From assembly GCA_902594855.1 (NCBI GenBank), contig CACJNS010000001.1, positions 689,335 through 753,334 of the forward strand: a stretch of 64,000 nucleotides of DNA, in the 5' to 3' direction. Source of the stretch: an uncultured SAR86 cluster bacterium. Lineage in GTDB: Bacteria > Pseudomonadota > Gammaproteobacteria > Magnimaribacterales > AG-339-G14. The position numbers were made by a program, and so were the translations under genes. The notes below the pieces were generated by a model. That model had not been told where the DNA came from. It searched no databases and saw nothing but the letters and a program-made list of their open reading frames with translations. This document shows positions 1 to 8,577 of this stretch, in pieces (position 1 is the first letter of the stretch; every line of letters starts with the position of its first letter).

Positions 1-1298
1 TTGAACCTCTTTTGACCTCTCAATCCGTGCCTTCTGGACACGCATTTAGTCTCTTTTTATTTTTCTCTTGTTTGGTTGTCTCAGGCATGATTAAAAAAAA
101 TTATTTTGTACTGTTAATTTTCGCCTTTTCAATTATTGCTTTTACAAGGATATTAGTTGGGGCTCACTGGCCAATGGATATTCTGATAGGGGCTTCTTTG
201 GGTTTTAGCTTGCCTTTACTCTTAGCTTCATTGGCAGATAGATCGTCAAAAATTTTGGACACTTTATATTCGGTATTTTTTATTATTTTATTAAGCATCG
301 CACTTTACACAATTCTCATTGGCAATTTTTCTACTTATGATTTTGCAAATGAAATTGGTTGGTTATACATTCTTATTTTCTTGAGTCCCCTTTTATTTCT
401 TAATTTACTGAAGATAGAGAACATTCTTAGTATTGCTTTAGACTATTTCACTAAAATAAAGGTATCTCAGAGTAATTTTTTTAAAATCTTTATGCCTTTG
501 CTTATTTCTTCCACATTCATATATTTAATCTATCAATATGGATCCTTTAGTTCCTTTCTTTTCATGACAGAAAATTTGGATTTTCTCCTAGTGTCCGTTG
601 CATTAGGTCTTTTGGTTTTAAGCCTATTGATAAGGGCTGCTCGAATTAGAAGATTTTTTAAAAAAGAAACAAAGAGTTTAGGAGTTATGCGAATCACTTT
701 CTTGCATAACTTTTTAAATAATTTCTTACCTATGCGAATTGGAGAATTTTCTTTTCCTTTGCTTTTGAGAGAATCTTATGGGATCGATAATAAGATATCC
801 CTAAGGGCACTTTTTATTTTCAGGATCACAGATCTTCTATCAATCATTTTTTTGTCTTTATTTGTCTTTCTTAGTTTCTACTATTCTTTAATGCTTAATT
901 TTTTAATTTTAGTTGCTTGGTACTTGGGAGTAAGCTATTTATTGCAAGAAAGAGATATTAAAAAAAATCTTTTTGAAAAAATTGAAATTTTGATTTTGTC
1001 TTTGTTAGCTTGGTTCATGAAAATATTTGCACTCACTTATCTTCTGTTATCTTTGATTTCAGCAAGCCTAGAAAGTTCTTTCGTTGCCGTTATTTTTGGT
1101 GAATTAACATCAATCCTACCCATCCATGGCTTTGCAGGAACGGGGACATATGAGGGAGGCATAATATTTGGACTAAATTCTTTTGATAAAAATATTAATA
1201 TCGATTCAATGATCAGTGCTTCTTTATTGGTTCACTTTACTGTTCTTTTATATAGTCTTATCCTTGCAATTGTTTCAACATTCATTAAGAAGACATGA
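1..1298 (+). CDS. PAP2 phosphatase / flippase-like membrane protein (5' truncated)
   Basis: The reading frame is open from base 3, so the start lies outside the window; the TTG at 12 is probably internal. The visible N-terminus has the PAP2 signatures SVPSGHA and, about 40 residues on, R-x3-GAHWPMD, the core of lipid-phosphate phosphatases such as undecaprenyl-diphosphate or phosphatidate phosphatases. The first PAP2 motif would be upstream. The rest is a highly hydrophobic multi-spanning region with RAARIRRFF and an LPMRIGE-like segment, resembling the lysylphosphatidylglycerol synthase membrane (flippase) domain. The stop overlaps the next gene's start (ATGA). A role in polyprenyl-lipid or glycolipid handling is inferred from the domains and the neighbouring glycosyltransferase. 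Confidence 0.75.
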   Translation, partial: EPLLTSQSVPSGHAFSLFLFFSCLVVSGMIKKNYFVLLIFAFSIIAFTRILVGAHWPMDILIGASLGFSLPLLLASLADRSSKILDTLYSVFFIILLSIALYTILIGNFSTYDFANEIGWLYILIFLSPLLFLNLLKIENILSIALDYFTKIKVSQSNFFKIFMPLLISSTFIYLIYQYGSFSSFLFMTENLDFLLVSVALGLLVLSLLIRAARIRRFFKKETKSLGVMRITFLHNFLNNFLPMRIGEFSFPLLLRESYGIDNKISLRALFIFRITDLLSIIFLSLFVFLSFYYSLMLNFLILVAWYLGVSYLLQERDIKKNLFEKIEILILSLLAWFMKIFALTYLLLSLISASLESSFVAVIFGELTSILPIHGFAGTGTYEGGIIFGLNSFDKNINIDSMISASLLVHFTVLLYSLILAIVSTFIKKT

Positions 1299-2245
1299 AA
1301 ACTTATTTAAGCATTGTTGTTCCTGTTTACAACGAGGAAGAAAATATAAAACCTCTCGTCGATGAGATTTATCAATCGATGGAATCTCTAGACAAAGAAT
1401 GGGAATTACTCATTGTTGACGATTCAAGCAAAGATAATACTGGAGATATATGTGAATCAATTGCCAAAGTAAAAAAAGAAGTCAGGTACCTACAATTAGG
1501 AAGTAACTCAGGGCAAACAGCTGCAATGCAAGCAGGTTTTGATCACGTGCAAGGAAAATACATAGCAACTTTGGACGGTGATCTTCAAAACGATCCGAAG
1601 GATATTTTAAGACTCTTGAATAGGCTGAAAGATGAAAAATTGGATTTAATTGTTGGATGGAGAAAAGACAGAAAAGATCCTTTTCTTAGAAGTCTCATAT
1701 CAAAGATGGCAAATTCTTTAATTGGCTGGTCAACTGATATAAAGCTCCATGATTACGGATGTAGCTTAAAGGTCTACAGAAATAAAACTCTCAAAGCAGT
1801 TCAACTGTACGGCGAAATGCACCGGTTAATTCCTGCTTGGATGAGTCTTTATACTGATAAGGCAAGGATAAGCGAAGAGGAAGTAAATCATAGACCTAGA
1901 ATTGCTGGCGAGAGCAAATATGGGTTTGGAAGAATTGCTAGGGTACCTTTAGATTTATTTTCAATTATATTTTTCCAAAGATTTTTATCTAAACCAGCGC
2001 ACTTTTTTGGCTTTCCTGGTTTAGTTTTTTTGGTTCTTGGAATAATTATCTTATTTGTATTAAGCGCCCAAAAAATTATGCTTGGCATAGACTTAGGCGA
2101 TAGACCTCTTTTTTATGGCGGAATACTTTCTGTTGTGTTTGGAACCCAACTTTTAACGACCGGTTTATTGGCTGAAGTTGTCGTAAGAATTTACTTTTCG
2201 AATAAAAACCGTCCCTATGTCATAAGAAGGGATTCTGATAATTAA
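1295..2245 (+). CDS. GT2 family glycosyltransferase (polyprenyl-phosphate sugar transferase type)
   Basis: A 316-residue protein with a GT-A domain: VVPVYNEEENI at residues 8-18, VDDSS near 41-45 and the metal-binding DGD at 94-96 followed by LQNDP. The C-terminal third holds two long hydrophobic segments, the architecture of DPM1/ArnC/GtrB-like enzymes that move a sugar from a nucleotide onto polyprenyl phosphate at the inner membrane. The start overlaps the upstream membrane-protein stop by 4 bp, so the two are translationally coupled and probably act in one lipid-glycan step. The sugar cannot be read from sequence. Confidence 0.85.
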   Translation: MKTYLSIVVPVYNEEENIKPLVDEIYQSMESLDKEWELLIVDDSSKDNTGDICESIAKVKKEVRYLQLGSNSGQTAAMQAGFDHVQGKYIATLDGDLQNDPKDILRLLNRLKDEKLDLIVGWRKDRKDPFLRSLISKMANSLIGWSTDIKLHDYGCSLKVYRNKTLKAVQLYGEMHRLIPAWMSLYTDKARISEEEVNHRPRIAGESKYGFGRIARVPLDLFSIIFFQRFLSKPAHFFGFPGLVFLVLGIIILFVLSAQKIMLGIDLGDRPLFYGGILSVVFGTQLLTTGLLAEVVVRIYFSNKNRPYVIRRDSDN

Positions 2246-2297
2246 TTTAACTTTATTTATTGATAATAGCTTGCTAAGGTTGCATTCCATTTCATAT

Positions 2298-2374
<77 letters not shown>

Positions 2375-2390
2375 AATTCCTTAGAATCTT

Positions 2391-2419
2391 TTGACACAAT
2401 AACTGTCATAATTTATATT
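2391..2419 (+). promoter_or_regulatory. sigma70 promoter of the sulfatase gene
   Basis: TTGACA at 2391-2396, a 17-bp spacer and TATATT at 2414-2419. Transcription should start near 2426, about 16 nt before the sulfatase ATG. A dyad, TGACA-N7-TGTCA at 2392-2408, covers the -35 box and could be an operator. Confidence 0.6.
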
Positions 2420-2441
2420 TTCCTTACATCATCATTCAATA

Positions 2442-4088
2442 ATGCTTAGGAAAACTTTAATTACTTTTGGACTTCTCGCCATAATAGGCATCACAGCCTG
2501 GGAATTTAAAATAAATATACTTATTTGGTCTATACCGAAACTGTCGGCTATTTTTATGCCAATACAAGACAATATTCCAACCACTTGGACAGAGGGACCT
2601 GAAATTCCTACACAAGATGATCGTCCTAATATTATTTTAATTTTGGCCGATGATTTGGGATACAACGATATCTCTGCTCATAACGGCGGAGCAGCAGACG
2701 GGTCTTTGATAACACCCCACATAGATTTGCTAGCAGAAAACGGCATTCTCTTTTCAAGAGGATATGCTGCCAATGCTACTTGTGCTCCTTCAAGGGCATC
2801 CATCATGACGGGGAAATACCCCACAAAATTTGGATATGAATTTACTCCCGTACCGGCAACCGGAAGATTAATTATGCGCTGGCTTGCTGAAGAGGATGAC
2901 TCAGAACTGAGAGCCAGAGTTGATAGAGAAGTAGCGACTCGGTTACCTCCTTTATGGGAGCAAGGAATGCCAACTGAGCAAGTAACAATTGCAGAGGTTC
3001 TTCGTGATGCAGGATATTACACAGCCCACATAGGAAAATGGCATCTTGGCCAAGCCAATGGCATGGATGCGCAAAGCCAAGGATTTAAAGATTCTTTATC
3101 TTTGGTGGGACCTTTGTATGCCCCAGAAGATGATCCAGACATAGTAAATGCAAAGTTCGATACTGGAATCGACAGAATGATTTGGGGTATTGGACAGTAT
3201 TCAGCAATGTTTAACGGAGGCGATTTTTTTGCTCCAGATAAATATGTTACCGATTACTATACCGACGAAGCTTTGAAGGTTATTGAAAAAAATAAAAACA
3301 GACCTTTCTTTTTATATTTAAGTCATTGGGCAGTTCATAATCCCTTGCAGGCATTGAGAAGCGATGTACAGCACATGAGCCACATGCAAGGACATAATTT
3401 ACAGGTTTATTCTGGAATGATTGCCGCGCTTGATCGAAGCGTAGGAAGAGTTATTGCAAAACTCAAAGAGCTTGAAATATATGGCAAAACTTTGATTATT
3501 TTTACTAGCGATAACGGTGGAGCCGATTATATTGAGTTAGAGGATATTAATAAGCCTTACAGAGGGTGGAAAATAAGCTTCTTTGAAGGTGGAATAAGAG
3601 TTCCTTATATTGTCAGTTGGCCTGATAAGATAAATCCAGGTCAAAAATCAAATAGCGCTGTTCATCACTTTGATATTTTTTCTACGATTGCATCTGCTGC
3701 GAGAATTGAATCTTCTAAATTAAATGATTTAGATGGTGTTAATCTTCTACCTTATATAAATAAGGAAATATCCACTGAACCTCATAAAACGCTTTTTTGG
3801 CGCTCAGGAAATCATCAATCTGTATTACATGAAAATTGGAAATACATAGTCAGTAAAAAAGAAAATTTTCACTGGCTTTTTAACACTTCTGTTGATCCAA
3901 CAGAAAAGAACAATCTTATAGAATCTCATCCTAAAAAAGCACAACTTCTAAAAAGTTTATTGGCCCAATTTAATTCAGAGCAAGCTGACCCAGTTGTGCC
4001 ATCCGCATTTGAAGTTCCAATCCTCATTGATAAATACGATGGACAAAAATATGAGGAAGGAGACGACTATATTTATTGGTCAAACTAA
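2442..4088 (+). CDS. sulfatase (arylsulfatase family), membrane-anchored or exported
   Basis: A 548-residue type I sulfatase. The N-terminal hydrophobic segment (about residues 4-20) is a signal peptide or anchor. ILADDLGY supplies metal-binding aspartates at 70-71. CAPSR at 114-118 is the Cys-type motif in which Cys114 would be converted to formylglycine; FTSDNGG supplies the C-terminal metal ligands. It should hydrolyse sulfate esters in the periplasm or at the cell surface, and needs a formylglycine-generating or anaerobic maturase not present in this window. No Shine-Dalgarno precedes the ATG. A DUF3604 gene follows after 7 nt. Confidence 0.9.
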   Translation: MLRKTLITFGLLAIIGITAWEFKINILIWSIPKLSAIFMPIQDNIPTTWTEGPEIPTQDDRPNIILILADDLGYNDISAHNGGAADGSLITPHIDLLAENGILFSRGYAANATCAPSRASIMTGKYPTKFGYEFTPVPATGRLIMRWLAEEDDSELRARVDREVATRLPPLWEQGMPTEQVTIAEVLRDAGYYTAHIGKWHLGQANGMDAQSQGFKDSLSLVGPLYAPEDDPDIVNAKFDTGIDRMIWGIGQYSAMFNGGDFFAPDKYVTDYYTDEALKVIEKNKNRPFFLYLSHWAVHNPLQALRSDVQHMSHMQGHNLQVYSGMIAALDRSVGRVIAKLKELEIYGKTLIIFTSDNGGADYIELEDINKPYRGWKISFFEGGIRVPYIVSWPDKINPGQKSNSAVHHFDIFSTIASAARIESSKLNDLDGVNLLPYINKEISTEPHKTLFWRSGNHQSVLHENWKYIVSKKENFHWLFNTSVDPTEKNNLIESHPKKAQLLKSLLAQFNSEQADPVVPSAFEVPILIDKYDGQKYEEGDDYIYWSN

Positions 4089-4095
4089 AAATTAA

Positions 4096-6090
4096 GTGAG
4101 AATTTTAAAAAAATCTTTTTTGTGGATCGCAGGAATTACATTTAGCTTGGTTTTAATCGTATTTATTTCTTATCAGTACCAAGAGAGACAAACTAAAAAA
4201 ACTATAGAAAAAATAGATGATATTTTCTCAAAACAAATATCTTCCGTGAAGTATGAGACTGATGATAGACGAGAGAAAAACCCAGACAAAAATGCCTATT
4301 TTGGAGATCTGCACGTTCACACGGCTAATTCTTTTGATTCTTATACATTCGGTAATATTAATTCTCCAGATGATGCATATCGTTTTGCTCGAGGAGCTGC
4401 TTTACCTCATCCATCCGGATATCAGATCCAGCTCAAGAGACCTTTAGATTTTTATGCTGTGACTGATCACGGGATATTTTTAGGAGTGATGAAATCTGCA
4501 AGTGATGAAAATTCTTTTTTATCTAAATATGATTGGGTGAAGCCATTACATAATTTAAATGATTCAGCGGGTGCAGGCATATTTGAGGTTATCAGAAGAT
4601 CTAACCTCTTTAGACCTTTCGCACAGAGGCTCGCAGAAGAGGGAAGACTGACCAATGATCTTACCGATGAATTAAATAAGATTTCCATTACTGTTTGGCA
4701 GGATATTATTCAGGCTGCTGATAGAGCCTATGAACCAGGAGTTTTGACTACTTTTGCTGGTTACGAATACTCGGCAGGTAGCGGAGCAGACCTTACAACA
4801 CTGCATAGAAATGTTATTTTCAAGGATACTAAAAATTTACCATTGATGCCCTTTAGTAGAGTAAATAGTCCAAATCCAGAAAAGTTATGGGATTGGATGG
4901 ATTCTCTTAGAAACAATGGAGTTGAGAGCATGGCCATACCTCACAATTCTAATCTCTCTGGAGGCTTAATGTTTATGCTAGATGATTTTAATGGCGCTCC
5001 AATAGATGAATCTTATAGCAGAAAGAGAATAAGTAATGAGCCTGTTGTTGAAATAACTCAGGTAAAAGCTTCCTCAGAGACGAGTCCCTTCTTATCAAAA
5101 AATGATGAGTGGGCTGATTTTGAAATTGAAAATACAGCAGATAATGATGGAGGGAGTTATACAAGAAGCGCCTTGTTAAGAGGTATGGCTCTGAAAAACA
5201 AAAGTGGGGTCAATCCATATAAATTTGGTTTTATTGGATCAACTGATACTCATGTATCTGCATCATCTTTCGAAGAAGATAGATACTTTTCAAAAATAGG
5301 CATTCTTGATGGAACTCCCGAACTCAGGGGATCTATTCCTTTTAATAAGACTTATGGATCCGTATTGAAAGTCCTAAGGCCAAATTTAATTACAGAGGTT
5401 GATGGAAAAGATTATTTCGCAGGCAGCAGTAGGCTCATTAGCTGGAGCGCTTCCGGACTTGCAGGAGTTTGGGCTGAAGAGAATACTAGAGAGTCAATCT
5501 TTAACGCATTTAAAAGAAAGGAAACTTTTGCAACTAGCGGACCAAGAATAAAAATTAGATTTTTTGCTGGATATGACATTGAGAATGCTTTCAGCAAAGA
5601 AAATACTATTGCTTACCTTTACAAAAGAGCATCGACAATGGGAGGAAGCCTCAAAACTAAGGAGAATAAATCTCCTACTTTCCTTGTATGGGCAATGGCT
5701 GATGCCCAAGGTACAAATTTACAGAGAGTTCAAATTATCAAGGGATGGCTCGATAATGGAGAATCTAAAGAGAAGGTCTTTGACGCAACCTGTAGCGATG
5801 GATTGGAAGTAGACAAATCATCACACAGGTGTCCTGACAATGGTGCAAAAGTTAATTTGAATGATTGCTCAATCACCAAAAATAAGGGCTCAAGGGAGCT
5901 TAAAACTTTATGGAAAGATCCAGAATTTATTGAAGATCAGGAAGCCTTTTATTACGTTAGAGTTTTAGAAAACCCAGTTTGCAGATGGTCTACTTGGGAC
6001 GCAATTAGAAGTAATCAACTTCCTAGATCGGATATAAAATCAACAATTCAGGAAAGAGCTTGGTCTTCACCAATATGGATCACCAACTAA
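4096..6090 (+). CDS. DUF3604 domain-containing protein
   Basis: A 664-residue protein starting at GTG, just downstream of the sulfatase. After an N-terminal membrane segment (about residues 8-26), the sequence YFGDLHVHT near residue 70 and VTDHG near 125 resemble the metal-binding histidine motifs of PHP-type hydrolases; GSTDTHV appears later. This is the DUF3604 family, large and functionally uncharacterised, often annotated beside sulfatases. The signal anchor implies a periplasmic or outer-face location. Substrate and reaction are unknown. The start has no strong ribosome-binding site, so coupling to the sulfatase is likely. Confidence 0.85.
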   Translation: MRILKKSFLWIAGITFSLVLIVFISYQYQERQTKKTIEKIDDIFSKQISSVKYETDDRREKNPDKNAYFGDLHVHTANSFDSYTFGNINSPDDAYRFARGAALPHPSGYQIQLKRPLDFYAVTDHGIFLGVMKSASDENSFLSKYDWVKPLHNLNDSAGAGIFEVIRRSNLFRPFAQRLAEEGRLTNDLTDELNKISITVWQDIIQAADRAYEPGVLTTFAGYEYSAGSGADLTTLHRNVIFKDTKNLPLMPFSRVNSPNPEKLWDWMDSLRNNGVESMAIPHNSNLSGGLMFMLDDFNGAPIDESYSRKRISNEPVVEITQVKASSETSPFLSKNDEWADFEIENTADNDGGSYTRSALLRGMALKNKSGVNPYKFGFIGSTDTHVSASSFEEDRYFSKIGILDGTPELRGSIPFNKTYGSVLKVLRPNLITEVDGKDYFAGSSRLISWSASGLAGVWAEENTRESIFNAFKRKETFATSGPRIKIRFFAGYDIENAFSKENTIAYLYKRASTMGGSLKTKENKSPTFLVWAMADAQGTNLQRVQIIKGWLDNGESKEKVFDATCSDGLEVDKSSHRCPDNGAKVNLNDCSITKNKGSRELKTLWKDPEFIEDQEAFYYVRVLENPVCRWSTWDAIRSNQLPRSDIKSTIQERAWSSPIWITN

Positions 6091-6172
6091 TATTCTCAAA
6101 TTAGGATGATTCAAGCTAATCTAGGGCTTAAATATTTATTTATTTAAATTCTGTTAGTAAAATAAAATTGCT

Positions 6173-6391
6173 ATGGATGAAAAATCTTCAAAAACAAAAG
6201 ATAAAATTTCAATAATAGAGCAATGGTTCATTGTTTTATTTGCGTTTGTTTTTTTTGGCAGCGTTTTAAATGCTGCAACCATTTACTTTTTTGAACCAAA
6301 AAATGAACTTCTTTTCACCGTAGCCAGTTATCTGGCTGGTTTCCTTTTTGGCCTGTTAGCCAAACATAAAAAATGGGGTTGGATAGTATGA
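6173..6391 (+). CDS. small two-TM membrane protein, unknown function
   Basis: A 72-residue protein with a charged N-terminus (about 14 residues), one hydrophobic helix near residues 17-38, a short polar link with FFEPKNE, and a second helix near 44-61 ending in a Lys/His/Trp-rich tail. I do not recognise a family. Its stop overlaps the likely desaturase ATG (ATGA at 6388-6391), so it is translationally coupled to that gene and may assist it. Both are membrane proteins. Confidence 0.65.
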   Translation: MDEKSSKTKDKISIIEQWFIVLFAFVFFGSVLNAATIYFFEPKNELLFTVASYLAGFLFGLLAKHKKWGWIV

Positions 6392-7290
6392 CCGATAGCC
6401 AGGTGTACGATTACCAATCCTCTGAGCTCTCTCATTCTAAAGAAAAAGAAATAGCTAGGTCTTTTATGGGAAGAATAGAGTGGGAAATGATTGTAATTGC
6501 CTTTACGCAATTTTTTGTTTGGTGTCTTGTCTGGTATTTAGTTATTTCATCAACTATTCCATTATGGTTAGGTTTTTTCATATCTCTGATATCCACATCT
6601 TTTGCCTATTTGCCATCTCATGCAGGTCAACATGGACATCTATCGGGGGGCCATAAGAACCTTGAGTGGGTTAATTCTTTTGTGGGTCAGATTTCCTTGA
6701 TTCCTTTAGCAAGATCTCATGAATTATTAAAAGTTCTTCATATGAAACATCACGCACACACAAATGATCCTGAAAAGGATCCTGATTATTTCCATACGCA
6801 TGTTGATTCATGGTTTGAAGCAGCTTTGAGGGTTCATAATCAGGGATCAGACGATAGGATAGAAAAAATGGTTAATGACTATTGTGACAAAGATCCTGAG
6901 TTCAAAAAAAGCATAGATAGAGGATCTACGGTTCAATTATTCATTGTTTTAACACAGATGGTTACCGTTTTCTTTTTTCCTTTGGAAACTCTTTTTTTGT
7001 GGTGGCTTCCATTAAAGATTATCACTTCTTATTTAGGATTGGTTTTTTCAAGAGAGCCTCATAATGGGCTCGGAATTGGAAGAAATAACGATACAAGATT
7101 TTGGAGAAATGGGTTGCCTAGGTTTGTAAATCATTCAATGCAAATTCACATCATGCATCATATGTATCCAAAAATTTGTCATCACGATGAACCAAAAGCG
7201 ATAGAGGCTTTACGACCTTTCATGATTGCTAAAAATATGCCCGGTGCAGACAACATTCCAGAAAAAATTTCCTTTAACCCACTGACTTGA
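6388..7290 (+). CDS. membrane fatty acid desaturase family protein
   Basis: About 300 residues with the three histidine clusters of membrane di-iron desaturases: HAGQHGH, HMKHHAH and, near the C-terminus, HIMHHMYP. Two long hydrophobic stretches separate them. It should be an inner-membrane O2-dependent desaturase or hydroxylase acting on acyl lipids or a related hydrophobic substrate. I chose the ATG at 6388 because it forms an ATGA overlap with the upstream small gene; an in-frame ATG at 6373 would add five residues. The electron donor is not encoded nearby. The FabA/FabB route at the other end of the window gives an O2-independent path to unsaturated acids. Confidence 0.85.
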   Translation: MTDSQVYDYQSSELSHSKEKEIARSFMGRIEWEMIVIAFTQFFVWCLVWYLVISSTIPLWLGFFISLISTSFAYLPSHAGQHGHLSGGHKNLEWVNSFVGQISLIPLARSHELLKVLHMKHHAHTNDPEKDPDYFHTHVDSWFEAALRVHNQGSDDRIEKMVNDYCDKDPEFKKSIDRGSTVQLFIVLTQMVTVFFFPLETLFLWWLPLKIITSYLGLVFSREPHNGLGIGRNNDTRFWRNGLPRFVNHSMQIHIMHHMYPKICHHDEPKAIEALRPFMIAKNMPGADNIPEKISFNPLT

Positions 7291-7297
7291 TATTACT

Positions 7298-7879
7298 TTG
7301 GCTTATACATTAGAAGTAGGCAAAAAAGCTCCAGATTTTAATCTTCTTGGAACTGACAATTTGTTTCATGATCTAGCAAGTTACAGTAAATATAAGTTAT
7401 TGATAATATCCTTCACTTGTAATCATTGTCCTTATGTAATTGGATCGGATGAAACCACTCGGAAAACTGTCGAAAAGTACAATCAAGAGAGTATTAAGTT
7501 GGTATGTATCAATTCGAACAGTAAAAATACCTATGAAGAAGACAGTTTTGAGAATATGCAAGCTCGCATGCAAGAGCATCAGTTCCCCTGGGACTATCTT
7601 CACGATGAATCTCAGGAGATTGCTTCTAATTATGGAGCTCTAAAAACTCCTCATTTTTTTGTCTTTGATTCAGAAAGATCATTGATTTACACAGGAAGAG
7701 GAATTGACAATCCAAGAAATGGCTCTGAATCAACAATAAACGATTTGGAAAATGCAATTGATGATTATCTAAGAGGAAGTATCATTTCAGTTCCAGTTAC
7801 CAACCCAATTGGATGTAATATAAAGTGGGATGGTAAAGATGCCCATTGGATGCCGCCCGCAGCTTGTGATTTAATATAA
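7298..7879 (+). CDS. thioredoxin-fold redoxin (AhpC/TSA-like)
   Basis: A 193-residue cytoplasmic protein. VGKKAPDFNL opens a peroxiredoxin/TlpA-like fold; the strand SFTCNHCPYV puts a CxxC pair at residues 41 and 44, and a cis-Pro-like TPHFFVFD follows near 120. No signal peptide is visible. It is probably a thiol-disulfide or peroxide-reducing protein of the family in which Cys-Asn-His-Cys-Pro is conserved. The start is TTG, 7 nt after the desaturase stop and without a good ribosome-binding site, so the exact start is uncertain. Confidence 0.8.
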   Translation: MAYTLEVGKKAPDFNLLGTDNLFHDLASYSKYKLLIISFTCNHCPYVIGSDETTRKTVEKYNQESIKLVCINSNSKNTYEEDSFENMQARMQEHQFPWDYLHDESQEIASNYGALKTPHFFVFDSERSLIYTGRGIDNPRNGSESTINDLENAIDDYLRGSIISVPVTNPIGCNIKWDGKDAHWMPPAACDLI

Positions 7880-7895
7880 TTTTCAGGAGGAAATA

Positions 7896-8570
7896 ATGAG
7901 TGAACCAGCAACCCTTAGCAAAGAAGGAGATATCTCAACTATTACATTGGATGATGGGAAGGTTAATGTCTTTTCATTAGAAATGCTTGAATCTATACAG
8001 AATTGTCTAGATCAAGTTTCCAAAGATAGCGGTGCATTAATTATAAGAGGAAGAGAAGGCATATTTTCTGCAGGATTTGATCTCAAGACAATTCAAAGTG
8101 GAAATGCGGAAAAGGCGCAAAAAATGGTTGCCTTAGGAATGAAAACTATGCATGATCTTTATACTTTTCCTAGACCAGTAATTATGGCAGTAACAGGGCA
8201 CGCAATTGCCATGGGAATTTTTATTGTTTGTTGCGGGGACTACCGCATAGCACTAGAAGGAGAGTTTGTTGCTCAAGCAAACGAAGTTAGAAACAACATG
8301 GATATTCCTTCTCCTATTATGGAAGTTGCTGAAAGCAGAATCGATAAAAAGCATGTTTATTCTGTGCTTTATCATGCTGATCCTTATCCTTTTGATAAGT
8401 GTATTGAGGCTGGACTACTCGATGAAATAGCATCATCTTCAGATTTTGAAAAAAGAATAATGGAGAAAGCAGAAGATTTAGCTTCTTTAGGTCATCCTCA
8501 TTATGCAAAAACTAAGCAAGCACATCAGAGACCGCTCCTTGAAGCTATCTCTAATGCATTGCCTGCTTAA
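7896..8570 (+). CDS. crotonase-fold (enoyl-CoA hydratase/isomerase family) protein
   Basis: A 224-residue protein after a strong AGGAGG site. FSAGFDLK (about residues 58-65) and TGHAIAMG (about 100-107) form the oxyanion hole of the crotonase fold, which binds acyl-CoA thioesters. The usual GGGCE segment carrying the first catalytic Glu of enoyl-CoA hydratase is replaced by MGIFI, so classical hydratase chemistry is doubtful; isomerase, hydrolase or another activity is possible. It is last in the desaturase-redoxin cluster, consistent with acyl metabolism, and converges on amt with a 7-bp gap. Confidence 0.8.
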   Translation: MSEPATLSKEGDISTITLDDGKVNVFSLEMLESIQNCLDQVSKDSGALIIRGREGIFSAGFDLKTIQSGNAEKAQKMVALGMKTMHDLYTFPRPVIMAVTGHAIAMGIFIVCCGDYRIALEGEFVAQANEVRNNMDIPSPIMEVAESRIDKKHVYSVLYHADPYPFDKCIEAGLLDEIASSSDFEKRIMEKAEDLASLGHPHYAKTKQAHQRPLLEAISNALPA

Positions 8571-8577
8571 TAAAAAT

